Under the pieces are notes generated by a model. That model saw only the letters and a list, made by a program, of their open reading frames with translations. It was not told where the DNA came from and did no database searches. Below are positions 36,267 through 45,849 of a DNA stretch of 64,000 bases, piece after piece; the first letter of the stretch is position 1, and the number at the start of each line of letters is the position of its first letter. The translations under genes were made by a program, and so were the position numbers. Location of the stretch: assembly GCA_946186245.1 (NCBI GenBank), contig CAMHMN010000001.1:1-64000 (forward strand). The letters run 5' to 3'. This stretch comes from an uncultured Clostridia bacterium. GTDB taxonomy: Bacteria; Bacillota; Clostridia; Oscillospirales; Acutalibacteraceae.

Positions 36267-36430
36267 CCTTATCAAGAGTGACGGAGGGTTCAGGCCCTGT
36301 GAAGTCCGGCAACCTGCTTGTTCCGATAGAGCAAGGTGCCAATTCCTGCGGCGTCAGCCGAGAGATGAGGGGCGAAAATAGCAAAGGTTTTCCCCGGTGT
36401 CTCATGAAAAAAGATACCGGGGGATTTTTG
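36267..36430 (+). ncRNA. SAM-I riboswitch with terminator, upstream of metK
   Basis: The S-box aptamer starts CTTATCAAGAG, continues GGAGGG and GGCCC, GTGAAGTCCGGCAACCT, AAGGTGCCAATTCCTGC and closes GAGAGATGAGG (to about 36371). An intrinsic terminator CCCCGGT...ACCGGGG with a T run follows at 36392-36430. High S-adenosylmethionine should stop transcription before metK. Confidence 0.96.
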
Positions 36431-36491
36431 TGCGCACCGCAGCACTTCGCACTTTTGGTAGCTCACAAAAAAAAGAAAGGACTTGGGAAAA

Positions 36492-37688
<1,197 letters not shown>

Positions 37689-37779
37689 GCAGCTTGTTTG
37701 GCATATAATAGGCATAGAAATGAAAAGGTATTCACATATCCCGCTTACCTGACTTTTCCTCATTCTTCCCTGAAAGCGA

Positions 37780-38763
37780 ATGATTGCTATGTCAACAACG
37801 AAAATGACAATTCCCACTCCGCTTCACCCCGGCGATAAGGTCGCCCTGATTGCTCCCTGTGCGCCGGTGCTGCCGGAACGCCTTGCCTTCGCTGCCGAAT
37901 TCATCGCCGGTCTGGGCTATCAGCCTGAAATATTCCCCTCCTGCCATGCCCGTCTGGGTTTTCTTGCGGGGGACGATGAATTACGCGCCGGCGACGTCAA
38001 CCATGCCTTTGCCGATCCGTCAGTCAGGGCAATTGTGGTGGCGCGGGGTGGATACGGCGGCGCAAGGCTTGCGGAATGGCTTGATTATGATACAGTGAAG
38101 GCAAATCCCAAGATCTTCACAGGATTCAGCGACGCAACGGCGCTGCATATTCTGATGCAACAGCGCTGCGGGCTGGCGACCTTCCACGCCCCGATGCCGG
38201 CGGCGGCCAATTTCCGTGAGGATGAATTCACCCACCGCGCCCTTGCCGACGTGCTTTGCGGCAATTGGTACGGGGTGTACGACAATTCCCACGCCGGAAG
38301 AAACGCCGGCGTTCCGCTGGAATGTGTGTCGGAAGGCAGGGGAGAGGGACTGCTGGTGGGCGGCAATCTGACTATCATCGCCTCGACCGCCGGAACGCCC
38401 TATCAGCTGGACTGCCGGGATAGGATTCTCTTTCTGGAGGACGTGGGGGAATACGCCTACGCCATTGACCGTTCCATACTCCACATGAAGCACAGCGGCA
38501 TTCTGGAAGGCTGCCGGGGCATCATTCTCGGCACGTGGATGGATTGCCAGGCGCCGTCCGACATGCCGATATCCCTGACGCTGCGCAATGCCCTGGCTTC
38601 CCTGGGAATTCCCGTCATATCGGGCTTTCAGTGCGGACACAGCGTGCCGTCCGCATTCCTTCCGCTGGGGCAGAGGGCGGAAGTGGTTTCCACACCGGAA
38701 GAATGCATCCTCCGTATAGAAAAGCAGAATGAAGAAACAACGTGCGCCCAGCTGCGGCGCTGA
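37780..38763 (+). CDS. LD-carboxypeptidase (S66 family, LdcA/MccF-like)
   Basis: 327 residues. The serine peptidase triad is visible: Ser in FTGFSDATALH, Glu in FLEDVGEYAYAIDR and His in GFQCGHSVPSAFLPLG. VVARGGYGGARL is typical. The family cleaves LD-bonds of muropeptides in recycling, or microcin-like conjugates in MccF branches. There is no signal peptide, so it is cytosolic. The ribosome site is weak for both ATG 37780 and ATG 37789. It precedes the beta-lactamase-like gene by 21 bases. Confidence 0.9.
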   Translation: MIAMSTTKMTIPTPLHPGDKVALIAPCAPVLPERLAFAAEFIAGLGYQPEIFPSCHARLGFLAGDDELRAGDVNHAFADPSVRAIVVARGGYGGARLAEWLDYDTVKANPKIFTGFSDATALHILMQQRCGLATFHAPMPAAANFREDEFTHRALADVLCGNWYGVYDNSHAGRNAGVPLECVSEGRGEGLLVGGNLTIIASTAGTPYQLDCRDRILFLEDVGEYAYAIDRSILHMKHSGILEGCRGIILGTWMDCQAPSDMPISLTLRNALASLGIPVISGFQCGHSVPSAFLPLGQRAEVVSTPEECILRIEKQNEETTCAQLRR

Positions 38764-38784
38764 ACGGCGGTGAAAGGTAGAAGG

Positions 38785-39600
38785 ATGGATCACAAGACAA
38801 TAGCGCGGTTTATTAAGGATGAAATACACGCCGCAGGCGGTACGGTTTCGGTAATATATAAGGACTTTGACACAGGGGAAGTTCCCTTTCGGTTTGCGCC
38901 CGATTACGAGATGCCTTCGGGAGATATGGCAAAAATCGCCATTCTGCTGGCAGCACTCCGTCGCATTCAGGAGGGTCAGATGACGCTGGATAATTGCGTG
39001 ATCGTACCGAATCTCTGGATAAATTTCGACAGCGTTGCGTTTGAACGGGGACAGATGGCCTATTCCATAGACGAGCTGCTTTCATGGATGATCGTGGCAA
39101 ATGAGGATACCGCTGCCAACGTGCTTATTGAAATACTGAGGCCGGAGTACATCAACGAAAGCTGCAAGCGCTTCGGGATGCTGAATACCCGTGTGGAGTG
39201 CCGTCTGGGACAGACCAGGGTGGAGGACGACATTCGGCTGAATGTCACCACGGCGCAGGATATTCTCACCTTCTTTGAAGGAATCTACCGCAACACGCTG
39301 CTTCCCAGATCGCTGTGTGAATATGCCGGAAGGCTCTTTCTGCGGCACAGGAATCACAGCGGCTTCACCCGCTACATCTGTGACGATATTTACACAGGCA
39401 GACTGGTGAGCGACAGGGATACGGTGAATCACGAAGCAGGCGTTTTTTATCTGAAATATGTGGATTATTTTCTGGCGATATTCAATTCCGATCCCGTCTC
39501 CACGCCGGAGAGCAGGCAGGCAAGTCAGCGCATGAGAGCGAGAATATCCGACGTGTTGTACAACTATTATCTGGAACGCGAGGACCAAATGCGAAAATAG
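38785..39600 (+). CDS. beta-lactamase-fold protein lacking catalytic residues
   Basis: 271 residues from ATG 38785 (GAAAGG site). The overall pattern is class A beta-lactamase/Beta-lactamase2: a SxxK-like helix, a SDN-like loop with TAAN, LNVTTAQDIL and a KTG-like strand. The key residues are altered: DMAK (D47 for Ser), NED (106-108) for SDN and EAG (217-219) for K-T/S-G. There is no signal peptide. It is therefore probably a non-catalytic binding or regulatory protein. It is encoded right after an LD-carboxypeptidase, suggesting a link to muropeptides (inference). Confidence 0.78.
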   Translation: MDHKTIARFIKDEIHAAGGTVSVIYKDFDTGEVPFRFAPDYEMPSGDMAKIAILLAALRRIQEGQMTLDNCVIVPNLWINFDSVAFERGQMAYSIDELLSWMIVANEDTAANVLIEILRPEYINESCKRFGMLNTRVECRLGQTRVEDDIRLNVTTAQDILTFFEGIYRNTLLPRSLCEYAGRLFLRHRNHSGFTRYICDDIYTGRLVSDRDTVNHEAGVFYLKYVDYFLAIFNSDPVSTPESRQASQRMRARISDVLYNYYLEREDQMRK

Positions 39601-39707
39601 CCCGACCATGTCAATGGCCCGGAGGAGATAACAGATATTGGAGCGCGCAAAAAACAGAGAATAATGAAGAAAAACCGGAGCGCTTTACGCTGAATAATAA
39701 AACAATA

Positions 39708-39746
39708 AAACTTCCGCTTGATTTTTTCTTGCGGAAGTTTTTGTTT
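39708..39746. terminator. bidirectional terminator before tcdA
   Basis: A 10-bp stem AAACTTCCGC/GCGGAAGTTT with TTTTTGTTTT on the plus strand and an A/T-rich run on the other side. Confidence 0.8.
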
Positions 39747-39795
39747 TCTATATAAGAATTGTTATTAAGGGCGACAGCCCTTCCGAACATCTTTT

Positions 39796-40530
39796 CTATT
39801 CTCTGAGCGAATTTGCGAGCATTCCTGTAAGTGTCTTTACCGTTTCTCCCGCGATGATGAGGCCCGCCACGGAAGGGACGAATGCCACGCTGCCGGGAAT
39901 CTGTCTGCGTCCTTCGGACAGTTCTTCATCCGAAGGCAGGGGAGAAAGGGGTTCCTCTCTGGAGTACACCACCTTCAGATGCTTAACCCCCCGCTTTTTC
40001 AGTTCTCTCCGCATGACCCTAGCCAGAGGACAGACAGACGTCTTGTAAAGATCCGTCACTTCAAATGCCGTGGGATCGAGCTTGTTTCCTGCCCCCATAG
40101 AACTGATAATGGGCGTACCTGCGGCCTGTGCCTTCATCACCAGAGCAATTTTGGCGCTCACAGTGTCGATCGCGTCGATAATGAAGTCGTACCGGGAAAA
40201 GTCAAAGAGCTCCTCCGTTTCGGGGGAAAAGAATATTCTGTATGTATTGACCTTCGCATCGGGATTAATGTCCCTGATACGCGCGGCGGCGGCGTCCACC
40301 TTGTACATCCCCACGGTGGAATGGGTGGCAATAATCTGCCTGTTGAGGTTGGAAAGCGCGACCGTGTCGCTGTCGATGAGGTCAAGTGTGCCGATCCCCG
40401 AACGCGCCAGCGCTTCGGCGGCGTAACCACCCACTCCGCCGACCCCGAATACGGCGACCCGAGCGGAGAAAAGCCGTTTCATCCCCTCGTCGCCGAGCAG
40501 CAGCCGCGTTCTTGCAAACTGATCGTCCAT
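39796..40530 (-). CDS. tcdA: tRNA threonylcarbamoyladenosine dehydratase (TcdA/CsdL-like)
   Basis: 244 residues of the E1/ThiF fold. The nucleotide loop GVGGVGGYAAEALARSGIG, the DSDTVALSNLNRQ motif and the arginine finger are present, and YDFIIDAIDTVSAK matches TcdA. It dehydrates t6A37 to the cyclic form in tRNAs. Its start is 3 bases beyond the stop of a small upstream gene. Confidence 0.9.
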   Translation of the reverse strand: MDDQFARTRLLLGDEGMKRLFSARVAVFGVGGVGGYAAEALARSGIGTLDLIDSDTVALSNLNRQIIATHSTVGMYKVDAAAARIRDINPDAKVNTYRIFFSPETEELFDFSRYDFIIDAIDTVSAKIALVMKAQAAGTPIISSMGAGNKLDPTAFEVTDLYKTSVCPLARVMRRELKKRGVKHLKVVYSREEPLSPLPSDEELSEGRRQIPGSVAFVPSVAGLIIAGETVKTLTGMLANSLRE

Positions 40531-40533
40531 GGC

Positions 40534-40761
40534 TCAGAATCTCCCTTCAATAGTGAAGCTCATTCCATCCTCGCGGAAGGACGCACGCAGCTGTTTTTTT
40601 GCGAGATATTTGTCCAGCGTCCGGAGCATTGTCTCGGACGGAACAGCGTCAAACCAGAATTCTTCGGCGGCATATTCGTTGTCAAAATGCAGCTCCATGC
40701 GGAATTTTTCTTTCAGCATACGCTTCAGCTCGCTGACTTCGGATATATTGAATGTGCGCAT
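40534..40761 (-). CDS. small conserved-looking protein upstream of tcdA
   Basis: 75 residues, MRTFNISEVSELKRMLKEKFRM..., with a GAGGTAATG site. An alpha-beta pattern with alternating charged residues and no cysteines, membrane segment or motif I know. It is the first gene of a two-gene unit with tcdA. Function unknown. Confidence 0.65.
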   Translation of the reverse strand: MRTFNISEVSELKRMLKEKFRMELHFDNEYAAEEFWFDAVPSETMLRTLDKYLAKKQLRASFREDGMSFTIEGRF

Positions 40762-40873
40762 CGTTTCATTACCTCACTCATTCTGCTTTTGTTATAGTAT
40801 AGCATATTCGGGTTATCAATGACAATAGTATTTCTTCTGTAATAAAATAAAAAAATAATTTTTCAAAAAACAC

Positions 40874-40902
40874 TTGACAAATCAAAAACACAATGCTATA
40901 AT
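40874..40902 (+). promoter_or_regulatory. cysK promoter
   Basis: Consensus TTGACA (40874-40879) and TATAAT (40897-40902), 17-base spacer. Confidence 0.85.
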
Positions 40903-40903
40903 G

Positions 40904-40928
40904 CCTATAAAACTTATAGGTTTATAGG
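40904..40928 (+). promoter_or_regulatory. cysK operator: palindrome CCTATAA-AAC-TTATAGG plus a third half-site
   Basis: A perfect 7-bp inverted repeat (40904-40910 and 40914-40920) followed by TTTATAGG (40921-40928). It begins 2 bases after the -10 box, where a bound repressor would block initiation. A related sequence stands at the same place in the promoter before the MetY-type gene. The regulator is unknown; an Rrf2/CymR-like factor is one possibility. Confidence 0.65.
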
Positions 40929-40965
40929 TTAATATTGATTATTCATTGAGAAGGAGAACATCATT

Positions 40966-41895
40966 ATGAAAGTTTATGAAAAAATCACCGACCTCATCGG
41001 AGGCACACCGCTGCTCAGACTCGGCAACTACAGCAAGGACAATGCGCTGGAAGCTGACATTCTCGTGAAGCTGGAGTACTTCAATCCCGCCGGAAGCGTC
41101 AAGGACAGAATTGCCAGGGCAATGATTGAAGACGCCGAGGAGAAGGGTCTGCTCAAGCCGGGTTCGGTCATTATTGAACCCACCAGCGGCAACACCGGCA
41201 TAGGTCTGGCGGCAGTCGCTTCCTCCAAGGGGTATAAAGTGATACTCACTATGCCCGAAACCATGAGCATCGAGCGCCGCAATCTGCTCAAGGCATACGG
41301 AGCGCAGCTCGTGTTGACCGAAGGCGCAAAGGGCATGAAGGGCGCGATTGCCAAGGCGGAAGAGCTTGCCAAGGAAACCGAAGGCAGCTTCATTCCCGGT
41401 CAGTTTGTCAATCCCGCCAATCCCGCGGCGCATATCGCCACCACCGGCCCTGAAATCTGGAATGACACCGACGGCAAGGTGGATATCTTTGTGGCGGGCG
41501 TCGGCACAGGAGGCACGCTTTCGGGTGTCGGCGGCTATCTCAAGAGCCAGAACCCGGATGTAAAGGTGGTTGCGGTGGAGCCGGCAGGTTCTCCCGTGCT
41601 GTCGAAAGGCACGCCCGGTCCTCACAAGATTCAGGGCATAGGCGCGGGCTTCGTTCCGGATACGCTCAACACCGAAATCTATGACGAGATCATTACGGTG
41701 GAGAATGAAGAGGCGTTTGCGGCAGGCAAGGCTCTTGCACGCAGGGAAGGCATTCTGGTGGGAATATCCTCCGGCGCTGCCCTGCACGCGGCGACTGTCC
41801 TCGCCAAGCGTCCCGAAAACAAGGGCAAGACCATTGTCGCACTGCTTCCCGACACAGGTGAACGCTACCTTTCCACCCCGATGTTTGCCGACTGA
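40966..41895 (+). CDS. cysK: cysteine synthase A
   Basis: 309 residues. A PLP enzyme that forms cysteine from O-acetylserine and sulfide. The PLP lysine is in NPAGSVKDR (Lys46), the substrate loop is [12 protein letters not shown], the phosphate cup is [12 protein letters not shown], and ISSGAA is near the C terminus. GAAGGAG precedes the ATG. No cysE is adjacent. It is monocistronic, with a promoter-operator of its own. Confidence 0.96.
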   Translation: MKVYEKITDLIGGTPLLRLGNYSKDNALEADILVKLEYFNPAGSVKDRIARAMIEDAEEKGLLKPGSVIIEPTSGNTGIGLAAVASSKGYKVILTMPETMSIERRNLLKAYGAQLVLTEGAKGMKGAIAKAEELAKETEGSFIPGQFVNPANPAAHIATTGPEIWNDTDGKVDIFVAGVGTGGTLSGVGGYLKSQNPDVKVVAVEPAGSPVLSKGTPGPHKIQGIGAGFVPDTLNTEIYDEIITVENEEAFAAGKALARREGILVGISSGAALHAATVLAKRPENKGKTIVALLPDTGERYLSTPMFAD

Positions 41896-41955
41896 TCCGC
41901 GACAAACTTCACTGATTGAAACCCATTTTCCATAAAGTTAAAATTTGCCTTACTG

Positions 41956-42003
41956 AACCCGTATCGCACTGCCTGTAAAACGGCGGTGCGATACGGGTTT
42001 TCC
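41956..42003 (+). terminator. cysK terminator
   Basis: A 14-bp stem AACCCGTATCGCAC/GTGCGATACGGGTT followed by TTTTCC. Confidence 0.85.
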
Positions 42004-42083
42004 GCTGTTTATGATTGAAGCAATAACCGATGGAATGCCAAAAAACCGGTGCAAAAAACATCACGGTATTTTATGAAAAAAGC

Positions 42084-42111
42084 TTGAAAATATTGAAAAA
42101 AATGTTATAAT
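42084..42111 (+). promoter_or_regulatory. promoter of TMEM43-like gene
   Basis: TTGAAA (42084-42089) and TATAAT (42106-42111), 16-base spacer. Confidence 0.55.
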
Positions 42112-42171
42112 CATAGATGAAATACTATGACGGAATGGAAAACTCATTCCGCGTGAAAGAAGGTTATATTA

Positions 42172-43293
42172 TTGGCTCAATTCAGCAGTAGCAGCAACAA
42201 GAAGGGCGGTCTGTTTGCCGGCGTACTTGTGGGTCTTCTCATGGTCATCATCGGCACCGTACTGCTTTGGTGGAATGAGGGCAACAATGTCCGCAATATC
42301 AAGACCACCGATGAAATCGAGAAGAGCGTTGTCGAGATCACGCCGGAAGAGAATCCTGCGGAAGTCGCCGGTCATCTTGTCGCGGTGGGCGGCAAGTTCG
42401 TGGTGGAAGATGTGTCGCTTTCGGACAAGGATTTCGGAGTGAGCGTCCACACAGCGGCACTTTCCCGCGTGGTAGAGATTTACCAGTGGGAAGAGGATTC
42501 GGATACCGATGATGACGGCAATACAGATTATACCTACAAGAAAGTTTGGCATGAGGGATTGATTGATTCGTCGGATTTCTCCCAATCGGGTCACGATAAT
42601 CCGACCTCCGTTGCCTATCAGAGCGGTTCTGAATTCGCCGAGAACGTCGTTTTGGGCAATTTCTATCTCAGCAGCACACAGATTGAGAAGATGGCAACCG
42701 AAAAGGCACTCAGCACCTCCGAAGTGAAGAAGGTGCCCAAAAAGTATAGTGTGGTGGGCAGTTATGTAACCAATTCGGAGGATCTTGATCATCCCCAGAT
42801 CGGTGATGTGAGAATCAGCTGGAAGTACAATGACTGGAAGGAAGTCAGCCTGATCGCGCAAGCCACCGGCACCACCTTCGTCAGCTGGACCTCCGCCGTC
42901 GGCAAGAAGGTCAACTGGGTTACAGAAGGCACGAAAACCTCTGCGGAAATGATAGAGGATATGCGCAATCAGGACAAGATACTTAAATGGTTACTCCGCC
43001 TGATCGGATTTATTCTGATCTTCACCGGCTATATGTCCTTTATCAGCCCGCTGACGAAGCTGGTGGGATATATCCCGTTCCTGGGAAATGTGATCAACTT
43101 CACCTTCGCGGCGGTTATCTTCCTGCTGTCGCTGATCCAGTCGCTGCTGGTCATCATCGTCGCGTGGTTCCGGTTCCGTCCGCTGCTGAGCATCTGTCTG
43201 CTGGCAGTTGCGGCTGGGGTAGGTGTGCTGATCTTCATGCTCAAAAAGAAGCATCCCACTGCGCCTCCTCCTCAGACCACACAGGCTGTGTAA
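42172..43293 (+). CDS. TMEM43 family membrane protein
   Basis: 373 residues with a TTG start after GAAGG. One membrane helix near the N terminus (LFAGVLVGLLMVIIGTVLLWWNEG, residues 14-37) and three or four at the C terminus (270-360) flank a large outside domain. The first helix ending in NEG and the C-terminal arrangement FILIFTGYMSFISPL match the TMEM43/LUMA family, whose bacterial role is unknown. It is monocistronic, with flanking terminators. Confidence 0.85.
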   Translation: MAQFSSSSNKKGGLFAGVLVGLLMVIIGTVLLWWNEGNNVRNIKTTDEIEKSVVEITPEENPAEVAGHLVAVGGKFVVEDVSLSDKDFGVSVHTAALSRVVEIYQWEEDSDTDDDGNTDYTYKKVWHEGLIDSSDFSQSGHDNPTSVAYQSGSEFAENVVLGNFYLSSTQIEKMATEKALSTSEVKKVPKKYSVVGSYVTNSEDLDHPQIGDVRISWKYNDWKEVSLIAQATGTTFVSWTSAVGKKVNWVTEGTKTSAEMIEDMRNQDKILKWLLRLIGFILIFTGYMSFISPLTKLVGYIPFLGNVINFTFAAVIFLLSLIQSLLVIIVAWFRFRPLLSICLLAVAAGVGVLIFMLKKKHPTAPPPQTTQAV

Positions 43294-43331
43294 ATCAAAT
43301 TACGCTGTTTTCAGCGCATTGAAATGAAAAG

Positions 43332-43376
43332 AAACGCTGTCCGTTAAGGCATCAAGCCGGCTCAGACAGCGTTTTT
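43332..43376 (+). terminator. terminator of TMEM43-like gene
   Basis: Stem AAACGCTGTC/GACAGCGTTT followed by TTGTTTTG. Confidence 0.85.
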
Positions 43377-43470
43377 GTTTTGAGAATTGTATGATCTCCT
43401 GAATTTCTTACGAAAAAAGCGGTTGAAAATATACCAACATACTATACTTTAAATCACTGAAAAATAATGC

Positions 43471-43518
43471 TTGACAAATCCAGCCTGACATGATAAAATA
43501 CCTACAAAGCCTATCAAA
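43471..43518 (+). promoter_or_regulatory. distal promoter and cysK-like operator before the MetY-type gene
   Basis: TTGACA (43471-43476) and TAAAAT (43494-43499), 17-base spacer, then CCTACAAAGCCTATC starting at 43501, exactly the position of CCTATAA in the cysK promoter. Both promoters also share TTGACAAATC. The next gene start is at 44033, with a repeat in between. Confidence 0.55.
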
Positions 43519-43721
43519 CAAATAAGTTTTATTGAGAATGAGCTGCTGTTCCGGCAATTTGCAACCGCAGCCAGAGCGAGGAATGATTGACAATGACCAA
43601 GCACTTGATTTCCTTCGTCCGCATGAATTACAGGTTCGGACGAATGTGAACATGATTGTTTTTTTATTATTCAAAACCATCTCATCAAAATACTGAAGAT
43701 AAGCGATTGAAAAATTTGAAA

Positions 43722-43930
43722 GAAAAAAGCATAGCGCAGCGCTATTTAGCGAGCGAATGCGAGCGTGGGGTGCAGGGGGCCACTGCTCCCTGCCGGGAGC
43801 CCTGGCGGGGTTGCACTTTTTCCGAAGGAAAAAGGCAGGGGCAGAGACCCTCGCTGCAACGCACTGCGAAATAAAACAGGGTTGGGCGTATCAGAGACGG
43901 TGTTAATCACAGATTTGCCTTGTCCCAAGT
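43722..43930. repeat. dispersed multi-hairpin repeat, copy 3
   Basis: Starts AAAAAAGCATAGCGCAGCG, then GGGGTGCAGGGGGCC. A hairpin around CTGCTCCC/GGGAGC, a CTTTTTCC-GAAG-GGAAAAAG hairpin and GGCAGGGGCAGAGACCCTCGC follow, and it ends GCCTTGTCCCAAG. It lies in the leader between the distal promoter and the MetY-type gene. No gene is seen in this 739-base gap. Confidence 0.6.
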
Positions 43931-44032
43931 GGAGAAAACTCTCCCTCTTTATGCCTTCAAAATCCCGTGTTTTCGATGGTTATCGAGTTTTGCAATCGGC
44001 TAAAATACTGAAAATCAAAGGAGAAAAACATC

Positions 44033-45433
44033 ATGAGCATATTCGGAAAGAAAAAGAAAAATGAAGAACAGGCAGCTGCCGTACAGACTGCGGCTGCAGA
44101 ACAGACCAAGACAGCGCAGACAGAGGCTTCCGCTGCACCCGATTCGGACGAAGGAACATACAGATTTGAAACGCTTCAGCTTCATGTAGGTCAGGAGCAG
44201 CCTGATCCCGCGACTGACGCAAGGGCGGTTCCGATCTATCAGACCACTTCGTATGTATTCAGAAATTCAGCCCACGCAGCGGCTCGCTTCGGACTTGCCG
44301 ATGCGGGAAATATCTACGGCAGACTCACCAATTCCACGCAGGACGTGCTGGAAAAGCGCGTCGCGGCTCTCGAAGGGGGCGTCGCGGCACTGGCGGTCGC
44401 GTCAGGCGCAGCGGCCATCACCTACACGGTGGAAGCGCTGGCTCAGGCGGGCGAGAATATCGTCGCGCAGAAGACCATCTACGGCGGCAGCTACAACCTT
44501 CTGGCACACACATTGCCGCAGTACGGTGTGATAACTCATTTTGTGGACATTCACAACCTTAAGGAAGTGGAAGCGGCGATCGACAAAAAGACCAAGGCGG
44601 TCTATCTCGAAACCCTCGGCAATCCGAACAGCGACATTCCGGACATCGACGCAATTGCGGAAATCGCGCATAAGCACGGCATCCCGGTGGTGATTGACAA
44701 TACCTTCGGCACGCCCTATCTCATCCGACCCATCGAGCACGGCGCGGATATCGTGGTGCATTCCGCCACCAAATTCCTCGGCGGTCACGGCACGACGCTG
44801 GGCGGAATCATCGTGGATTCGGGCAAATTTGACTGGAAGGCGTCTGGAAAATACGCTCCCATTGCCGCGCCGAATCCCAGCTATCACGGCGTGTCCTTTG
44901 CGGACGCTGTGGGACCCGCCGCATTTGTCACCTACATCAGAGCCATTCTTCTCAGGGACACCGGCGCAGCGATCTCGCCCTTCAATGCCTTCCTGCTGCT
45001 GCAAGGGGTGGAAACGCTCTCCCTCCGTCTGGAACGTCATGCGGAGAACACCGCCAAGGTGGTGGAGTACCTTTCCAACCACCCGAAGGTGGAACGCGTC
45101 AATCATCCTTCGCTGCCTGATCATCCGCAGAACGCCCTCTACAAGAAATACTTCCCCAACGGCGGCGGCTCGATCTTTACCTTTGATATCAAAGGCGGTC
45201 AGGAAGAGGCCTTTGCGTTCATCGACAACCTGAAGATCTTTTCGCTTCTGGCCAACGTCGCCGATGTGAAATCGCTGGTCATCCATCCGGCGACCACCAC
45301 CCATTCGCAGCTCTCGGCTGATGAACTGCTCGACCAGGGCATCAAGCCCGGTACCATCCGCCTGTCCATCGGCACTGAGCACATCGACGACATCATCGCC
45401 GATCTGGAAAGAGGATTCAATGCGGTGAAGTAA
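44033..45433 (+). CDS. metY: O-acetylhomoserine sulfhydrylase-type Cys/Met metabolism PLP enzyme
   Basis: 466 residues. PLP lysine Lys247 in VVHSATKFLGGHGTTLGG; FETLQLHVGQEQPDPATDARAVPIYQTTSYVF is the MetY-type start, and the insert GKYAPIAAPNPSYHGVSF is typical of sulfhydrylases rather than cystathionine gamma-synthases. It makes homocysteine from O-acetylhomoserine and sulfide. About 40 extra N-terminal residues (KKKK then Ala/Gln/Thr-rich) are unusual; ATG 44033 with AAAGGAG supports them as translated. Shares an operator-like site with cysK. Confidence 0.92.
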   Translation: MSIFGKKKKNEEQAAAVQTAAAEQTKTAQTEASAAPDSDEGTYRFETLQLHVGQEQPDPATDARAVPIYQTTSYVFRNSAHAAARFGLADAGNIYGRLTNSTQDVLEKRVAALEGGVAALAVASGAAAITYTVEALAQAGENIVAQKTIYGGSYNLLAHTLPQYGVITHFVDIHNLKEVEAAIDKKTKAVYLETLGNPNSDIPDIDAIAEIAHKHGIPVVIDNTFGTPYLIRPIEHGADIVVHSATKFLGGHGTTLGGIIVDSGKFDWKASGKYAPIAAPNPSYHGVSFADAVGPAAFVTYIRAILLRDTGAAISPFNAFLLLQGVETLSLRLERHAENTAKVVEYLSNHPKVERVNHPSLPDHPQNALYKKYFPNGGGSIFTFDIKGGQEEAFAFIDNLKIFSLLANVADVKSLVIHPATTTHSQLSADELLDQGIKPGTIRLSIGTEHIDDIIADLERGFNAVK

Positions 45434-45517
45434 GCCGTCGGAAGAAAAACACCCCGGGGCATCCAAAAAGGGAATCAATTATTGTATCCCATTCCCCGGA
45501 GGAAAAAACTTTCCTTA

Positions 45518-45678
45518 GAGCCTGTTTAGAATCTCTCCACGCACGTCTGGCTTGCATCTTCTCCGCCATATTTTGCCAAAATCCTCGTTAATACACAAAG
45601 TATTGCCTGCGGTTTTGGCTGCATCTGGCGAAAAATCTGACTGCGCCATCCGCACACGTGGAGATTCTAAACAGGCTC
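45518..45678. mobile_element. MITE, copy 3 (161 bp, internal deletion)
   Basis: Ends GAGCCTGTTTAGAATCTC and GAGATTCTAAACAGGCTC pair 18 of 18, with TTA duplications at 45515-45517 and 45679-45681. The interior matches copy 1 but lacks the roughly 21-base segment holding the GCGAAAC/GTTTCGC hairpin. It lies between the MetY-type gene and its apparent terminator. Confidence 0.88.
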
Positions 45679-45704
45679 TTATCCAAACTCATGCGAAATG
45701 AATC

Positions 45705-45757
45705 AATCGCGTGTGCGATTCCCTTCCATACAAGGGAAAGCTCACGCGATTTTTTTA
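45705..45757 (+). terminator. terminator downstream of the MetY-type gene and MITE 3
   Basis: Outer stem AATCGCGTG/CACGCGATT and inner stem CCCTT/AAGGG, followed by a T7 run. Confidence 0.8.
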
Positions 45758-45788
45758 GTTGGAATAGATCGCAATCCCAACAAAAAGA

Positions 45789-45817
45789 TTGCATGCGGAC
45801 AGAAAGTGTGATATAAT
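45789..45817 (+). promoter_or_regulatory. promoter of ABC exporter genes
   Basis: TTGCAT (45789-45794) and TATAAT (45812-45817), 17-base spacer. Confidence 0.7.
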
Positions 45818-45849
45818 GAATTTCAAATATCACACAGGGAGGACTTTAT

